Shown in pieces: positions 51,801 to 64,000 of a stretch of 64,000 nt of DNA. The translations under genes were made by a program, and so were the position numbers. The stretch lies in the NCBI GenBank assembly GCA_013399115.1, contig VXAA01004298.1, positions 409,460-473,459 of the forward strand. Direction: 5' to 3'. Numbering within the stretch: position 1 is the stretch's first letter; the number at the start of each line of letters is the position of its first letter. The notes under the pieces are model-generated. The model had not been told where the DNA came from. It saw nothing but the letters and a program-made list of their open reading frames with translations, and did no database searches. Origin of the DNA: Anseranas semipalmata. Its lineage: Eukaryota; Chordata; Aves; Anseriformes; Anseranatidae.

Positions 51801-52584
51801 ATTTACTTTTAAACTGTTAATCAAACAGGTTCTAAATGGATGAAGAGTATGTAGCTAAGAGGTTAGGTGAGAAGAAAGACAAATACATTGTTTGCTGTTT
51901 TGCAGGTTAACAAAGCATGTTAAATACTCATAAAACAATACAGTGAACAGCTAGTGACCAAAGTAATGAATGCAACATTGCTTGCTTTCCTCTGCAATGT
52001 TACCATGACAAAATGCAGCTAAACCATGTGTAACTACCTTAGTAAACAATTCTTTACCTTTGCTCACACTTGAACCAGATATACTAAAGGGAAGGGATAA
52101 ACCAAAGCTCCACGTCAGCATCAAAGAAGGAGATGGGGTAGTTACATATGCACGGTTACATGCTTCATTTTGAATCTGCATTTTATGCTTCCACTACTTT
52201 TGCAGCCTCCTTCCTGTTGTACATTTTCTGTTGTTCCTTTAACCACAACCTTTTTACAGTTCTGTTCTCACCTCTGCCACAAACGAGCCGCCTGCCTTCA
52301 GTGTCCAAACCTTTCAGTGTACCTCATCTCTCACTACACAGCTTCTGTCTCCAGTCAGCTCATAACATCTATAATACCTGCTATTCCTTTGCCACCCGCT
52401 AGAATTTATTTTTAACAGGTTCTTTCTGTGCTGTACTGTGAAGCTCCTTATTCTTATTCACATCCTTCATCAAAATGCTCCAGGTTATTGAGGATTAGAT
52501 ATCAGCAAGCCTGTTAGCTTGCTGTGATCACTTCCTATCCAGCAGTCCAGTCTCATCCTGTTGCTTATTCATTTGTTCCTACCA

Positions 52585-53905
52585 AGTCATAGAAGAAACA
52601 AGTTTGGAAGAGACCTCTGGTGGTCATCCAGTCCAGCCTCTTCAGAGCAGACTAATTTCTACATGAGATCAACTTGCCTCAGGGACACGTCCAGTCAAGC
52701 TTTGAAAATTCCTAAGGTTAGAAATTCTATATTATCCAACCTCTCTGGGCAACCTTGCAGTGTTTCACCACTCACAGTAAAGAGTTTTTCCCCTTTATCT
52801 AATTTTCTAGCCATGGTTCGTATCCCACATCTCATCTTTTTTTTACTGTGCATTTCTGAGGAAAGGGTCAGTCTTCTCTGTATCTTTCCCTATAGATAGG
52901 AGAAAAATGCAGATTACTCTTCCTTTGCCTTTTCTTGAGGCTGAACAAGCCTTGTTCCCTCAGCCTCTGCCCTGTGCATCATGTGCTCCAGCCCTCCATC
53001 TGTGGACTCTGTTCAGGTTGTCAGTACCCCCATCACATTGAGGGCCCAGTCAGAATGAGGCAAAGTACACAAGTTGCAGCCTCACAAGGGCCAAGTACAA
53101 GGCCATCGCTTCCCTCAGCCTCTTGCCTATGCTGTTGGTGATGTAGCCCGTTAGTGGTTAGCCTTCACTGTACAAGAGCGCACTGTTAACTCATGTTAGG
53201 TCATTTTACACAAAGTTATTACCCAGTTTCTTCCTCCCTGGAGTTATACATGAGGTTGTTCCATTCCAGATACAAGACCATGCATTTGATTTTATTGAAA
53301 TTCATAGTTTGTCAGCCTATTCTTTCAGCTTTCTGAGGTCCTTCTGAATGGCAGCCCCACCATTTAAGTATGAACTGGAAACCTCAAGTCACTATTGTCT
53401 GCAGACCTCTGAGGGCACGTTCTGTCTCCTCATCCATGTTATTGATGAAGGTGTTAAACATTATTGGCCCCACTATCAGCCCCTGAGGAGCACCACTTGT
53501 AACAGTCCATCAGTTGAAGCTTGAACCACAGACCATTATTATGCTGTGAGACCAGCAATTCAGCCAGTTTTTCATCCACTTTGTAGTCCACCTATCTAGC
53601 CAAGTCTCTTCAATTTGTCTGCAAGGATACTGTAAGAGATTGTTAAAAATTAAGGTGAACAACATCCACTGCTGTCCCCACATCCATAGAACTAGCCATT
53701 TCATCACAGAAGGCAGTTGGTTTGATAGACCCACTGTTTGCCCTTGGTATGGCCATGCTGTCTGTTCCTAATCGTACTCCTGTCCTCAGAGCTCCTTCCC
53801 TAAGGACTTGCTCCATTATTTTCCCCAGGACTGAGGTAAGGCCTTAGCCTGTAGTTTTGCAGATCCTCCTTAAGTTTTCGAAGATGATCTTGAAGACAGG
53901 CTTGG
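52585..53905 (-). mobile_element. Long, decayed CR1 LINE (about 1.3 kb, tail through RT palm)
   Basis: The + strand starts with the complement of a CR1 tail (gtttggaagagacctctggtggtcatccagtcc). It then follows the usual CR1 order: complement of the HWNRL/C-terminal region near 52740-52790, of the Q-R-R-A-T/L-W-A-P region near 52960-53100, and of the Asp box near 53400. Complement of G-S-V-L-G-P lies at 53480-53500 (cccctgaggagcaccacttgta), and the upstream palm D-F-S-K-A region lies near 53640-53740. It ends near 53905 in the block preceding the RT palm. Frames are broken many times. It is clearly older than the 47.7-kb copy but retains more of the element's length. Confidence 0.85.
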
Positions 53906-55689
53906 AGCTGTCTGTTGTTTCTTCTGTTACATTAACTTACAAGCTCTTTGGCAGAGACCATTCCTTTGTACTATGGGTATACAGCATGTACTCCAGTGGG
54001 TTCAGGACAGTGTCAGGTTTATGGTAGTAATTATTGTAATACCTGACATGTAGCTTCTGCCTTTTTGAACATTTAATCACACATTCACTGTTCTTTCCAG
54101 TTTCATAAGTTCATTGTAAAGTTTGAAGTTATGTTACTCAAAACTAAAAGTCTCTAAAATACAGCAGGTACTTCAGTTTCCCTGTGAATGTTATTAACTT
54201 TCAAATAATTGATAGCTTACAAAATGTAAAATATAATTAAGCTAGTAACTCTTGGTTATTAAACTGTTGCATAAGCAATTGCTTGTCTTCTCTGAATCGT
54301 GATCCATGCTGTGATGCTTCCAGTTCTAGAAAGAATGAAAATACTGATAGTGAGTCAAGTTATGATTCCAAAGTAAGGCTTTAATGGAAGGGATTGGATT
54401 GGGGTAAGCTAATTTCAGAGAATTTGCAGGAACTGTTCTACTGCTGAATCACTGTTGATTGAAAGTGCACTGTGCTGATCTTGTGGATTTTCTTCCTCCC
54501 TAATGTGGGAAGGATAAACTTCTGACCCTGAAACAGCTCACTGGGAGAGCAACTGGACTGGGAAAATGCAAACTGTCATGCAAAAGAAGGATGTGGATGC
54601 TCTGTTATTTTGATTTCTTGCCTTGACTTAGCTATATTATATCTTACTACACTGTAAGCACATGTAATTATTTCACTGTTTTTCTAATTGCCAGTTCTAT
54701 TTTTTCCTTGGAAGGGTAAGGAATTCAGAGTTTAGTCTTAACTTCTCTAAAATAAGCTTTCTTTGTGTTTACACGTCTTAATTTCTTTAAGTGAAAACTA
54801 AACAAGAATGTAATGCTTTGCATTATCAAACCTAATGTTTACACTTAGACTTTTTATAAAAAGCGGCAAAAACTATTTTAGTTTGACATGTGACTGTCCT
54901 AATTTCCATTTTATATTGCCAGTGCTTGCAAACCATTTTGTAAGTTCTCATTTTCTATGCAAGGAAGTCAAGTGTTGATTCAAGTAGCAGAACTCAGAAC
55001 TTGAGCTTTTTTAAATACAGACATTCTTTTGAAAGAACTTTATGTTTTCAGTGAAAAATAGGAGTCACTTGCCAGTTGAAATAGAAAATTCTTAAATTTC
55101 ATAGAAAGAGATGGAACACATTTCCTGGTCTTAAGTTTATAAAACTTGGTGTTTCTGTGTACTATAATCCACTGTTTTTACTGACATCTTAAGGTTACAC
55201 TTTCTGTATAGGTAAACAAATAGCACACATAGGACAAAACAATATACTAATAGGAAATCTTTAAAATATTTTAAGACCTCTGTCTCAGTATTTGTAACTA
55301 TTATTTCCATGAGAACAGTGGGCCCTCTAGAAGAAGACAAGAATTAACAATTGTTGCTGTTGTTTGCTCTCCTCCTTTGGGAGATCTCAATGAATTCCTT
55401 GCATTTTTAGCAATCTTACAAATAGTCTAGCAGTTATTTCAGGGTACCTAGTACTTCTTGATACCATTACTACAATCACTAGCACAGATGAAGCAAAAAA
55501 GTAATGTGATAGAGATATTTATTGGCTGGGCTAGGAGGTTAACGAGGAACTAATGTTCATGCCTCATGTACATAGCAAAACATAACTTAAAATAGGGGGC
55601 ATACTCAAATACACTAAAACCATGAATAAGGCAGGTAAATTTGTCTTTCTACCCTTCTTAACATCCATCCAGGACTAGAATGAAATGCA

Positions 55690-56890
55690 CTACAAAGTCA
55701 CAGAATACATCACAGCAAATACAACTTGTCGGTAAAATAGAATGATATATGAGAGTATCTCTTGTGCCAGAAAGTGCCATCTTTCACCTTTAGGGACTGC
55801 TATACTCAAATGGTAAAGTGAGTTCAGGACTCCCAGGTAGTAGCTTCTGCCAGCAGAGACAGAAGCCTCAAGCAAGAGGGGTTCAGACAGTAATTTAACA
55901 GCCTCCAAGCCAGTTTTCTTAGGCAGCCAGGAAGCCTGTAGCAGGGCAGTTTCCTTTAAGGGTCACAGACTAAGAACTGTATCTGTATGAGCAGCATTAG
56001 GCCCAGCACAAGGCTGAATGCAGTGTCACCTCACAGCAGTCCAGGTTGTACGCTGGTGGGCATTCACCATTTAGCAGGGATGGGCAGAGGTAGTAGCTCC
56101 CTAGCCAGGGGGAACCAGAGCAACCCAAAGATGCCAGGCAGCCAACATACAGAGCTTGTAGTTACCTACTCAGTTCCAGGCTTCTGCAGGGTCAGCCAGC
56201 AGTCTGACCTGGCCTGCTCAGTTTCCACCCATGTTCATCTCCTACCTTGTCCTTGAGGCAGCAGGAGTGAGATCCTGAGGTTTTGAGGTTAGAGGCCACT
56301 GCTTGTATCCCCTAAGGGATACCAGCTGGGATCCAAGGGTAATCCCAGTGCTTGCAGAGCTTTCACTGACCAGAGCACAGTCCTACAGCATCTGAACTTT
56401 GCAGGCAGCACAGCATGCTCATAACAAGATCCATCAGCAGTCCCAGACAACGTAAGTGATGAAGCAGCTCTAAGGTCTATCCAAAGGGAGGGAAATCTCC
56501 CAAAGTCAAGGTACAACACGTGCACAAGTGGTCCCTCCAAGAAACAAGATGCTAGCAATGTAGGTCCAAAGTCTATCCAGAGAGTAGAACTAGAAAGAGA
56601 GCTGGAGACATACATACCTGTAGTGCAGACCAGGTCATGGACAGAGAGGAAATGGGGTGTAGGCCAGAGCTTAAATAGAGCTCCTGGGCCAGTGGGCGGA
56701 GGCTGTGGGAGGAGGCATCAGGTGAGGTTGTTCAAGACCATTAAGGCCTATTTAGTGCAGTCAGGGCCCTGACAGCTGCAGCTGAGCAGTGTTGTTTCTC
56801 CCTTGTCCCTTTTGCTGAGACCATTCTGATGGCTCAGGCCCACCTAGCAGGGGAAGCCAGGAAGACAGTGCCTAAACCAGATGTGATGTG
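55690..56890 (-). repeat. Unidentified GC-richer block with promoter/LTR-like layout on the - strand
   Basis: Base composition changes sharply here: C/G-rich, with few T or A runs, between AT-rich flanks. Read on the - strand it contains a GC-box-like tccgcccact (56700-56691), then a TATA-like ctctatttaa (56680-56671), and then ctacag|gtatgta, a strong donor-like site at 56618/56617. A short related word (tctggatagactttgg versus ctttggatagacctta) occurs twice about 100 bp apart. Open frames at 56289-56615 and 55690-55908 on the - strand are not recognised. It could be a solo LTR or other repeat, or an antisense intronic promoter. I could not match it to any family, and I found no clear terminal or target-site duplications. 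Confidence 0.3.
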
Positions 56891-59800
56891 ATCAGTGACA
56901 TATTACAGTTTGTTCTTGTGATAATGTTCAGGGATGTGGTGGCTTTTGTAGCATTCTCCAATTGGTACATCATTGAGCCTGTTTTTTGAGCTTTCAAGGC
57001 TTGATGCAAGACTTGCTTTTCTGTTTATTTTGCTCAAGCTGTTGTTTGGTAAGAACACCCAGCAAAGTCTTTTAGAGAAATAAAGAACTCATTAAAAAGG
57101 CAAAGCACCTCTCTTAACTTTTTCCATTTAAAACATAGACCTATTTTTACGGAATTTATTTGCTATATTTTGCACATGCTATATATTTCTTGCTATAACA
57201 CCATATGCTCAGGTTCTTTCTGAATTAATCAGCAGAAATTAGAAGCTACACCTTTGGAAGGTTTCCAAGAAATAAAGACTGCACACTTCCACAGTTATCA
57301 ACCCCCTCATCGGAACTGTAGGCACATCAATGAGTTAATTACGACCAGAAATTTGACATAAAATATTAGTTACTTTTTTTTTGCTGAATTCATTGCGGAT
57401 TCAATGCTGCCTTCTGTAAGAGATCAGTCACATCCAGAGTGTGATGTACACCAGCATTTCTCTTGCCTGCTTATTGTCCAAGGGTGAAAAAAGCTGATTT
57501 ATGCAGTTACTGCACTGTCGGTCTGTCTGGTGTTTATGAAATACAAGCATAGAGTTTAAGTGTCAAAGCGGAGTTGGCAAAATTGATAGTACAGATAGTA
57601 CCCTCTGTGGGTACATAAAAATCAACACTTAACCGTTCAAAGAAAGAGGACCAATAGTAGTTGCACACATTTAATAAGAAACAGATCAGTGGGATGTTAC
57701 TTTACAAAGTAGAAGGGAATGCTGTTGAAGCTGTGTACACTTTGCAATGCTGGCCACCACAATTTGCAGATACTCTTCAGAAGTTTGCTTGTGATGATCA
57801 GGATGCGATAAATCTAGTTGAAGTGGTGATATTTTCTAGATTGCTGCTCTGTGAGGAGGCAGGTGGGAAGTCTGGTGAAAAAAGGAATGAGGAAGGCTTG
57901 CAGTCAGGCATTTCTCTGCCATCTTCTTTACTCTTTACCCTTAGAAGCGACACCACAAACTTCATATTTCTAGAGCTTGCAGTTTCTCTGCAGGCTGTTG
58001 CATGCACAACAAAATGGAAAGAGTGTTCTTCCACACTGTTCCATATCATCAGAAACTAAAACTTAAAAGATGCATTCCAGAGTAGCCACTGCTGTCTCCT
58101 CCTTGCACTGTCTTGGATAGAAATACAGAGAGTAAGAAACTCTTGAAGGGCTTTTTCTCTCATTGTGTGTCTGTTGCACTATAGAGAGCCATGAAGCGCC
58201 CCAAAAAAGGGATTTAAGCCGGAGCAGCTAGCAAATGGAATAGAAAAAGGAAGATGGAAAGAAAGCCAGAGAGGAAGAAACCTATAGGTGTATGGAGAGG
58301 ATAGGTTAACTGGAATGCGGTTGTCAGGAATGCCCTTTCTTGTTCCAGTAAGTGTTTCACAGTAGTCATTGTGAACTAGCAAAGAATAAAACAGGCAAAC
58401 CACTCTTGTGGAGGTACTTTCAAATAAAGCAAATATTCAGGTTTTCATTTTTCAATAAATGAAATAAAGACAGTGCCAGGTAGAAAGGACTTGAATTTTT
58501 AAAATGTTTTTCACAGTTTCTCTATCAGAATGTAAAATGTCTTTGAAGGGAGTAAGCCACATTTTCCAGTGTGTGCACCCTAAAAAGCAGGTTTTATGGG
58601 GGTACCCAGCCATATCCAAATCAACTAGAGCTTCTCCAAATTCTGTGCCCGGGTGTGGTTGTTTGGTATATTAGAAATAATTTATGGGGTGGGGAGAGGA
58701 AGTATGGTTAGAACATTTAATATATGACCTAATATTTTCCTAAGAATTGTTTTACAGTTATTTTCCTCTCTTCCCTGAACTGGGTTACAGACCAGTTGTT
58801 TGACAGCACCAAAGCACTTACTAAAGTCACCCTCTTCGCTATGCAGAAGAAGCCTTGCTTACTTCAGAGATATAGCCTTCATCTTCATAAAACCAGTTCA
58901 CCTATAGTATTTCTCCTCCCCCTCTTCACCATACCAAATGTCTACTTTCTTCTGAAAGAGCAGTCCAGAAGACACATTCCATTTGAAGCTTTGGTTTCTT
59001 TATGGTCAAGAGTCAAGCTAGGATGGGGTTGGTATTCAGTAAAATTACAATTATTTTCAGAAGCTGCAGAGCTGCACCCATCCTTACTGTATTTTCTGTG
59101 TGTTTCATTTTATTTAGTATCCTTGTAGTTTATTTTCATTTTTTTAATATGTATACTTCTGAGAAAAACTGTTCAGAAATGCTCACCTTGGGAACATGCT
59201 GACCAGCAGAAACTGTACTCAACTGCTTTGTTTTTCTGCTAAAAACAGGACTGGAGTCTGTCCCAACCTTCTTCAGTTAAACCAGGACCTTTTGGGGTTC
59301 ACACACACAGCCTAGCAATAGTTTTGGCACTTTTTTCTTCAACAGCATACAGCATTTTTAAACACATTTTCTATCCAGTGACTTTGGAGGCTGCAATTTT
59401 GGTACACTTGGGGATTAAAATTCTTTCTCCTTAAAATGTTGCTGATAGTGGCATTCATTCTTATAGTATACCTCAATCCTGATGTAGTACAACTGTTTAT
59501 AAAGGTCAGCGGATAGTTTGGCCTGTCTGTCCTGCTATATTCTTGACACCTTTGAGGCATAACACTGCAGGGCAGAAGGAGGTATGCCCATACCAAGCCT
59601 CTAGCTCAAACTCCTGACTGCCCTGACACCAGCTGAGAGCAGATTTCAGCTTTCTTAGTATAAAGGTGGCATTTCCCTTGCCATGCTCTGGGTAGAGACA
59701 TACCATCTGGTTTGCTTGAAGGAAGGTCAGATGGGAAATGACGGACAAAGCTTGCATTTGGATGGACTGGCTTGTAGCACTAGACTTTCTGTAAGCCAGA

Positions 59801-62800
59801 TGGCCACCAGTCGGCGTTATTCCAGTTGAGGCTGTGTTCATACTAATACAGCAGAGAGTTGACTGCTTGGAGGTCGGTATCTGGGGGTATGGAGGTTGTG
59901 TGACCTTAATGTAAATAAATATTGGAACAGGTATTTGGGAGTGTCCAGGTCCCACAGATGTAGTCTTACTCCAGCATATGCCCAACAGCAGTAATGCCAT
60001 GCATTCCTTATTGAAAGATTGCATCTGGGCTATTAACCTGGGCTTGTAGAAGATAGCAAAGGTAGAAAAGTCTGCATCAAATATCCGCATCATAGATTGC
60101 AAACATAAGATCTTCTTTCACAATATTTTTGCATGGTTGTCTCAAACCTGAACTGTTAAGGTCATCTGAGAGCTTTGTCCTTAATGTCAGCAAGCACTGG
60201 ATCAAACACATCCAGTGGTTCTGTGTCATCTGTGATGGCAGAGGGAAGGGGTGACACTGTGTGGTATAACCTGCGCGGGAATTAACAGAAGGAGTCTTAA
60301 AGCTCAGCGGGGTATTTCATTCCATGGTAAGCTTATTGAAAATTTGTTGTTTAAAGGTTCCTGCTCTAGTAATATTTATTTCGTTATTATTGAGATCATC
60401 CCTACATCTGCACATCATATATTCCCCTAAAAGAAGTAGCTGAGATTGTCATTGAGGGTGTCGTTAGATTTATGGGAAGTCCACGTGTATTCAGCATACT
60501 GAGGAGCAAAATAAATAAAACAACTAAAGCTGTAAAAAAACAGTGAAAATGGGATCCTTACATAATTTCTTGAGTGTCACAATATAGATAGCACAGGTAG
60601 AACTATTGAAAATTCTTGATGATTATTTAGGGAAGGAGAAATTCAGTTCCATGAGATGGGAAAATAGGAAGAAAGCTTAAGTCAAAGATGGCTGTGAAGA
60701 ACAGCAGACAGTTTATGAAGTCTGACCAATAGCTACCCATTTTTAACAATTTGCTCCACATTGATTTTTCCTTTCTATAAACATCACTGGCAGTGGAATA
60801 GATTGAACAATGAAAGTATACCAAAAGGAAATGTAGTCACGTTACAGAGCAATGAAGTAGGACATAGAAGTTACTGCCTGCCCTAAGAGGAGGTGCTTTG
60901 CACAGGGTGATTGGATGGTAGATCAGTACTCATACTAGGGGCAAGAAGGAGTTGTATCCCGTGCTAAGATTGATAAAGCTTAAATAGTTTAAATAGCTGA
61001 TAAACTCAGGCATGATCAGTTACAAGCATTTGAAAGGGAGGTCACTTCAGGCTTAGGTGCAGAGTCTCAAAGTAGTAAAGAAGGGTGTGTGTCTGGCTGT
61101 TCTTTCTGCAAGGAATGAAGATGGAAGGAGGTCTGTTACCCACTTTGAACTCCGCAGGGAGCTGAACACATTCTCATCTTCATATTGCCTATAGTAAGCC
61201 TTTCTGATGCAGCTGAATTTCACTGCTTTTCATTTCTATCTTTTGTAGGTGGGAGGAAAATCATCCTTACATAATAAGAGTTGAATTTTTACAAAAAGTG
61301 TTGTTCACTGTTGCAAGGACACAAACGTCTCCCTCTTCCTACCTGGGTGACATGTAGGGCTTAAATACTAGTTTCTTAGTTTTTCCGGCTTCCAGTTGAG
61401 GGCTGGGGTGTCAGGGGAAGGAGGGGCTGTGAACACACTGTCATAGTTACTTACCCCCTAGAATATATGGTATTCTGGGTTACTTACAGGTAGCGTGCTT
61501 CTGATTAGTGTTGTGTCAGAGAAAGAGGAAGCAGAGGAATCTAGTCTTTGCTTTTTGCCATTCAGGACAGCTTCCCACATCCACCCTGATGACTATCACT
61601 AGTTTTCTTGCTGTCCTGAGATGGGTCTGTCCCACTGTCTTTACGTAGAGCTGAAGGTAAGCTGTATAAGCTAGTATGAAAATTAAGGAAATACTTGGCT
61701 CTTCACACTAATGCCTTTGGTTTATATTTACCATTAAGCAGTGCTTTATTTTCAGAGTTGTGTTCATTGGTTTTAAAGCCAGAAGAGGTTTAAAGCCTCT
61801 TCTGTATGTATGGTCCTGTGGTAATTGCTAGACATACTGTAATGCTCTGCTCAAAATAACACTTTTTTCTTTTGGCTAAACAGTTACAAATAGGTCATAG
61901 TTCCCAGTTAATGTAGTATTTTGAGGTTTTTATACTGGAATATGCAAGATTCCATTTCTCTCTTTTGAATGCCTTCATTAATGCTGTCTGGCCTCTGTCT
62001 ATACTGCGTTTCAAGTGGGCCAGTTAGAGGTAGCAGATGAGGATAAAATGAATATTCTAAGAGGGATCTATCTACAAGATTTCTCAGTGCATATATAGGA
62101 AGGCATGAGCTGCAGGTACTGAATGGTAGGCGTTTGTTACTAGCAAGTGTGAGAGCTTGATGCTACGTTACACCAAGGGCTGTTGCTGTCGTGGGGTGGG
62201 TAACACAGGGTATGGCAGGAAAAAGCTGCTGCCACGGAAGTTACTGCTCCTGGAAGGTGTATTCTAAGTGTTCACCCTGTTCATTTCCTTTAATTTTCCT
62301 TCTGTGTCTAAAATATTTGTATTTCCAAATATATGGTGGCTATAAATAGTGGTCATAGCCGGATTGATTACTGCAGCTCATCTCTGTCAGTGTTCTGTTT
62401 TTCACATGTTTCTCTTACAGCTTTTCTTTACACAAGTCATAATTTTGCTTCTGGGACTTGCAGTTCAATCTAGATTAATAAGAGAGTCACCGAGTTACTT
62501 AGAGAATCTTATCTTTCTTTTCTTTTAAACTGTGGGATTTGTTTGCGTTTTTTCTCAAAGGACACTTTCAGCATAGATCACCAAATTGTTTCTGAGAACC
62601 TGAGAAATTCTTTCCGAGTCCTTCTCTACAATATTGCAGGCTCTGAGGCCCCATGATAATCATAAAGCTTTTTCAGTGACCTCATGTGAAGTCTAGGTGG
62701 TGCTTGAAGAACAGCCAGTTGTTGATGCAAATCATTTCCTTGCTCTCCCGCATTCCCAAGCTAGAGCTGCTCAGATAAGGTCTCACCTTAGCTTCTAAAG

Positions 62801-64000
62801 ATAGGCAAAGCAAACAAAAAAAAAGTGGGAGGAAGGAAGAATTACTGTGGAAATACTGTAGAGGGAAGTCCCTACTAAGTTGCCATTCTTCTCCTTTGCA
62901 TCTTTGATGCAGTGTGGAGCCTACATTTTGTGTTTGCTTTTCAGAGTCAGATTGTGTGGTGTTTGACTGAGCGAGTATCACTAGTACTTCAAAAAAATTC
63001 AGGAGACTTGTCTTCTTAACCAATTCTAAGAAAAGCCCTGCTAAAAAGCTACCTAGACTCGTAATTCTGCTCATACAGTGTGTGGACCATTATAAATTTA
63101 AAGATAAATATGTAAGTAAATATATCTGTTTAGTGGGTTGCTTTACTGTGATAGAATCATTTTTTTCTCATCAATACAGTGGGGTTGGTAATATGGAAAA
63201 AGAAGTTATCTTGGCCTGGGATTCAGCACAAGCCTCAGAGCAGAAACCCTCAGGGCTTCATCAGGATTTCAGTGAACAGCAAGCTGTCTGTGCTGCATTG
63301 CCTGCCAAGGCAGTAACTTATTCCAGAAGTTCTCTTCAAATATAAGTCAGTCCTGTGGAGTGAGAATACAAGTTGCAACTATAGTTTTAGGGCTTAGAAT
63401 AAAGTATAGCTTAATTCTGATGAAAAAAATAGGTAGAAAAAGTGTCATTTTTATTCAGGCCTATCATCTTACTCTCTTTGGTATGTTGTATTCAACTGAA
63501 ACACTCCCAGAAGATACTTCTCTTCTGTCCTAGGAAATTTCAAGTACTGTGATACAATTTAAAAGTCTCACACCACAGAGCCTATGCAGAGCATCTTTTC
63601 CTGTATTTTCATCTTGACATAGGAAAGTGACAGTGATATTTGCCAATAGCAAGTAAGTAACCTGTCCTGTTGAATTGTAAGTATTATTTTTTGTAGAAAC
63701 TTTGTCCATTCAGAAAACAAAGTTTCTTTGCCTTTTTGGTTGTTAAGAAAACCTTTGAAGTGTATAATTGTTGTAACCAGGAATGACCGGTCTTGCAGAG
63801 GTTGCACAGGGCAGTTCACAACGGTAAGGAATGATCTATTTAAGACCCAAATTCTGGCTCTAGTTCACAGTCTCTGCAGCCAAACATTTCAGCAGGTGAG
63901 TTTTTCCGTCACTACAGGGAAGGAAATCCCTTCCCCAGAGCATTCTGCAAGAGGGCTTCTGCAACAGGGATGATGGATGCTCTCTAGTGCCAGTCAGTAG

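Larger units (their letters stand above)
44917..64000 (+). other. CTNNA3: CTNNA3 intron, 5' portion (continues past window)
   Basis: It begins with gtaatt after the split Arg codon. The next alpha-catenin exon should begin with the GKGPLK motif, and I did not find it in the remaining 19 kb. The intron contains a CR1 with an assembly gap (47657-48861), a long decayed CR1 (52585-53905) and a GC-richer block of unknown origin (55690-56890). Open frames at 57661-58059, 59506-60102 and 62682-63074 are unrecognised and probably chance. Confidence 0.8.

Noticed and set aside
61781..61803. Hairpin agaagagg ... cctcttct
   Set aside because: An 8-bp stem with a short loop is expected by chance in 64 kb, and no U tract or other RNA signal accompanies it.
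1..64000. LRRTM3, which is nested in a CTNNA3 intron in other vertebrates
   Set aside because: No leucine-rich repeat coding sequence is seen; the exons here belong to the 3' half of CTNNA3, away from the intron that hosts it.
1..64000. tRNA, rRNA, CRISPR array or bacterial-type operon
   Set aside because: No cloverleaf, rRNA core or regularly spaced repeats were noticed, and the vertebrate intron context makes the bacterial features inapplicable.

Overview
The window looks like a vertebrate nuclear genome and almost certainly a bird. It is AT-rich, CpG-poor, intron-dominated DNA, and the recognisable interspersed repeats are nearly all CR1-type LINE fragments, the dominant retroposon of sauropsids and especially birds. 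One assembly gap of 123 Ns (48281-48403) lies inside the youngest-looking CR1 copy. I cannot name the species.

The only host gene I can support is CTNNA3 (alpha-T-catenin), read on the + strand. Three consecutive internal exons are visible: 8466-8617 (50 codons plus 2 nt, end of the middle M domain), 33773-33865 (31 codons, acidic phospho-linker) and 44735-44916 (60 codons plus 2 nt, start of the F-actin-binding domain). All three have canonical AG/GT borders and their phases join without a break. The sequence between and around them is intron: 1-8465 (partial), 8618-33772 (25.2 kb), 33866-44734 (10.9 kb) and 44917-64000 (partial). I found neither the preceding nor the following CTNNA3 exon, and no second host gene.

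Layout: 1-8.5 kb is quiet intron with one old CR1 scrap. From 8.6 to 33.8 kb there is a long intron with CR1 fragments near 18.9-19.5 and 25.9-26.5 kb and an (ATT)16 microsatellite at 30.95 kb. From 33.9 to 44.7 kb the intron holds a short + strand CR1 3' end (36.05 kb), two - strand CR1 copies (38.1-38.7 and 39.1-39.7 kb), a compact CpG-rich islet (41.8-42.25 kb) and an AT palindrome (43.36 kb). From 44.9 to 64 kb there is a CR1 with long open RT segments but an assembly gap (47.7-48.9 kb), a long old CR1 (52.6-53.9 kb) and an unexplained GC-richer, promoter- or LTR-like block (about 55.7-56.9 kb). All CR1 pieces except the short one at 36.05 kb are antisense to CTNNA3.

I do not see a convincing previously undescribed system. 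The observations most worth checking are the phospho-linker exon and its exon junction, the impossible size of the N gap, the CpG islet, and the promoter/LTR-like block on the - strand.
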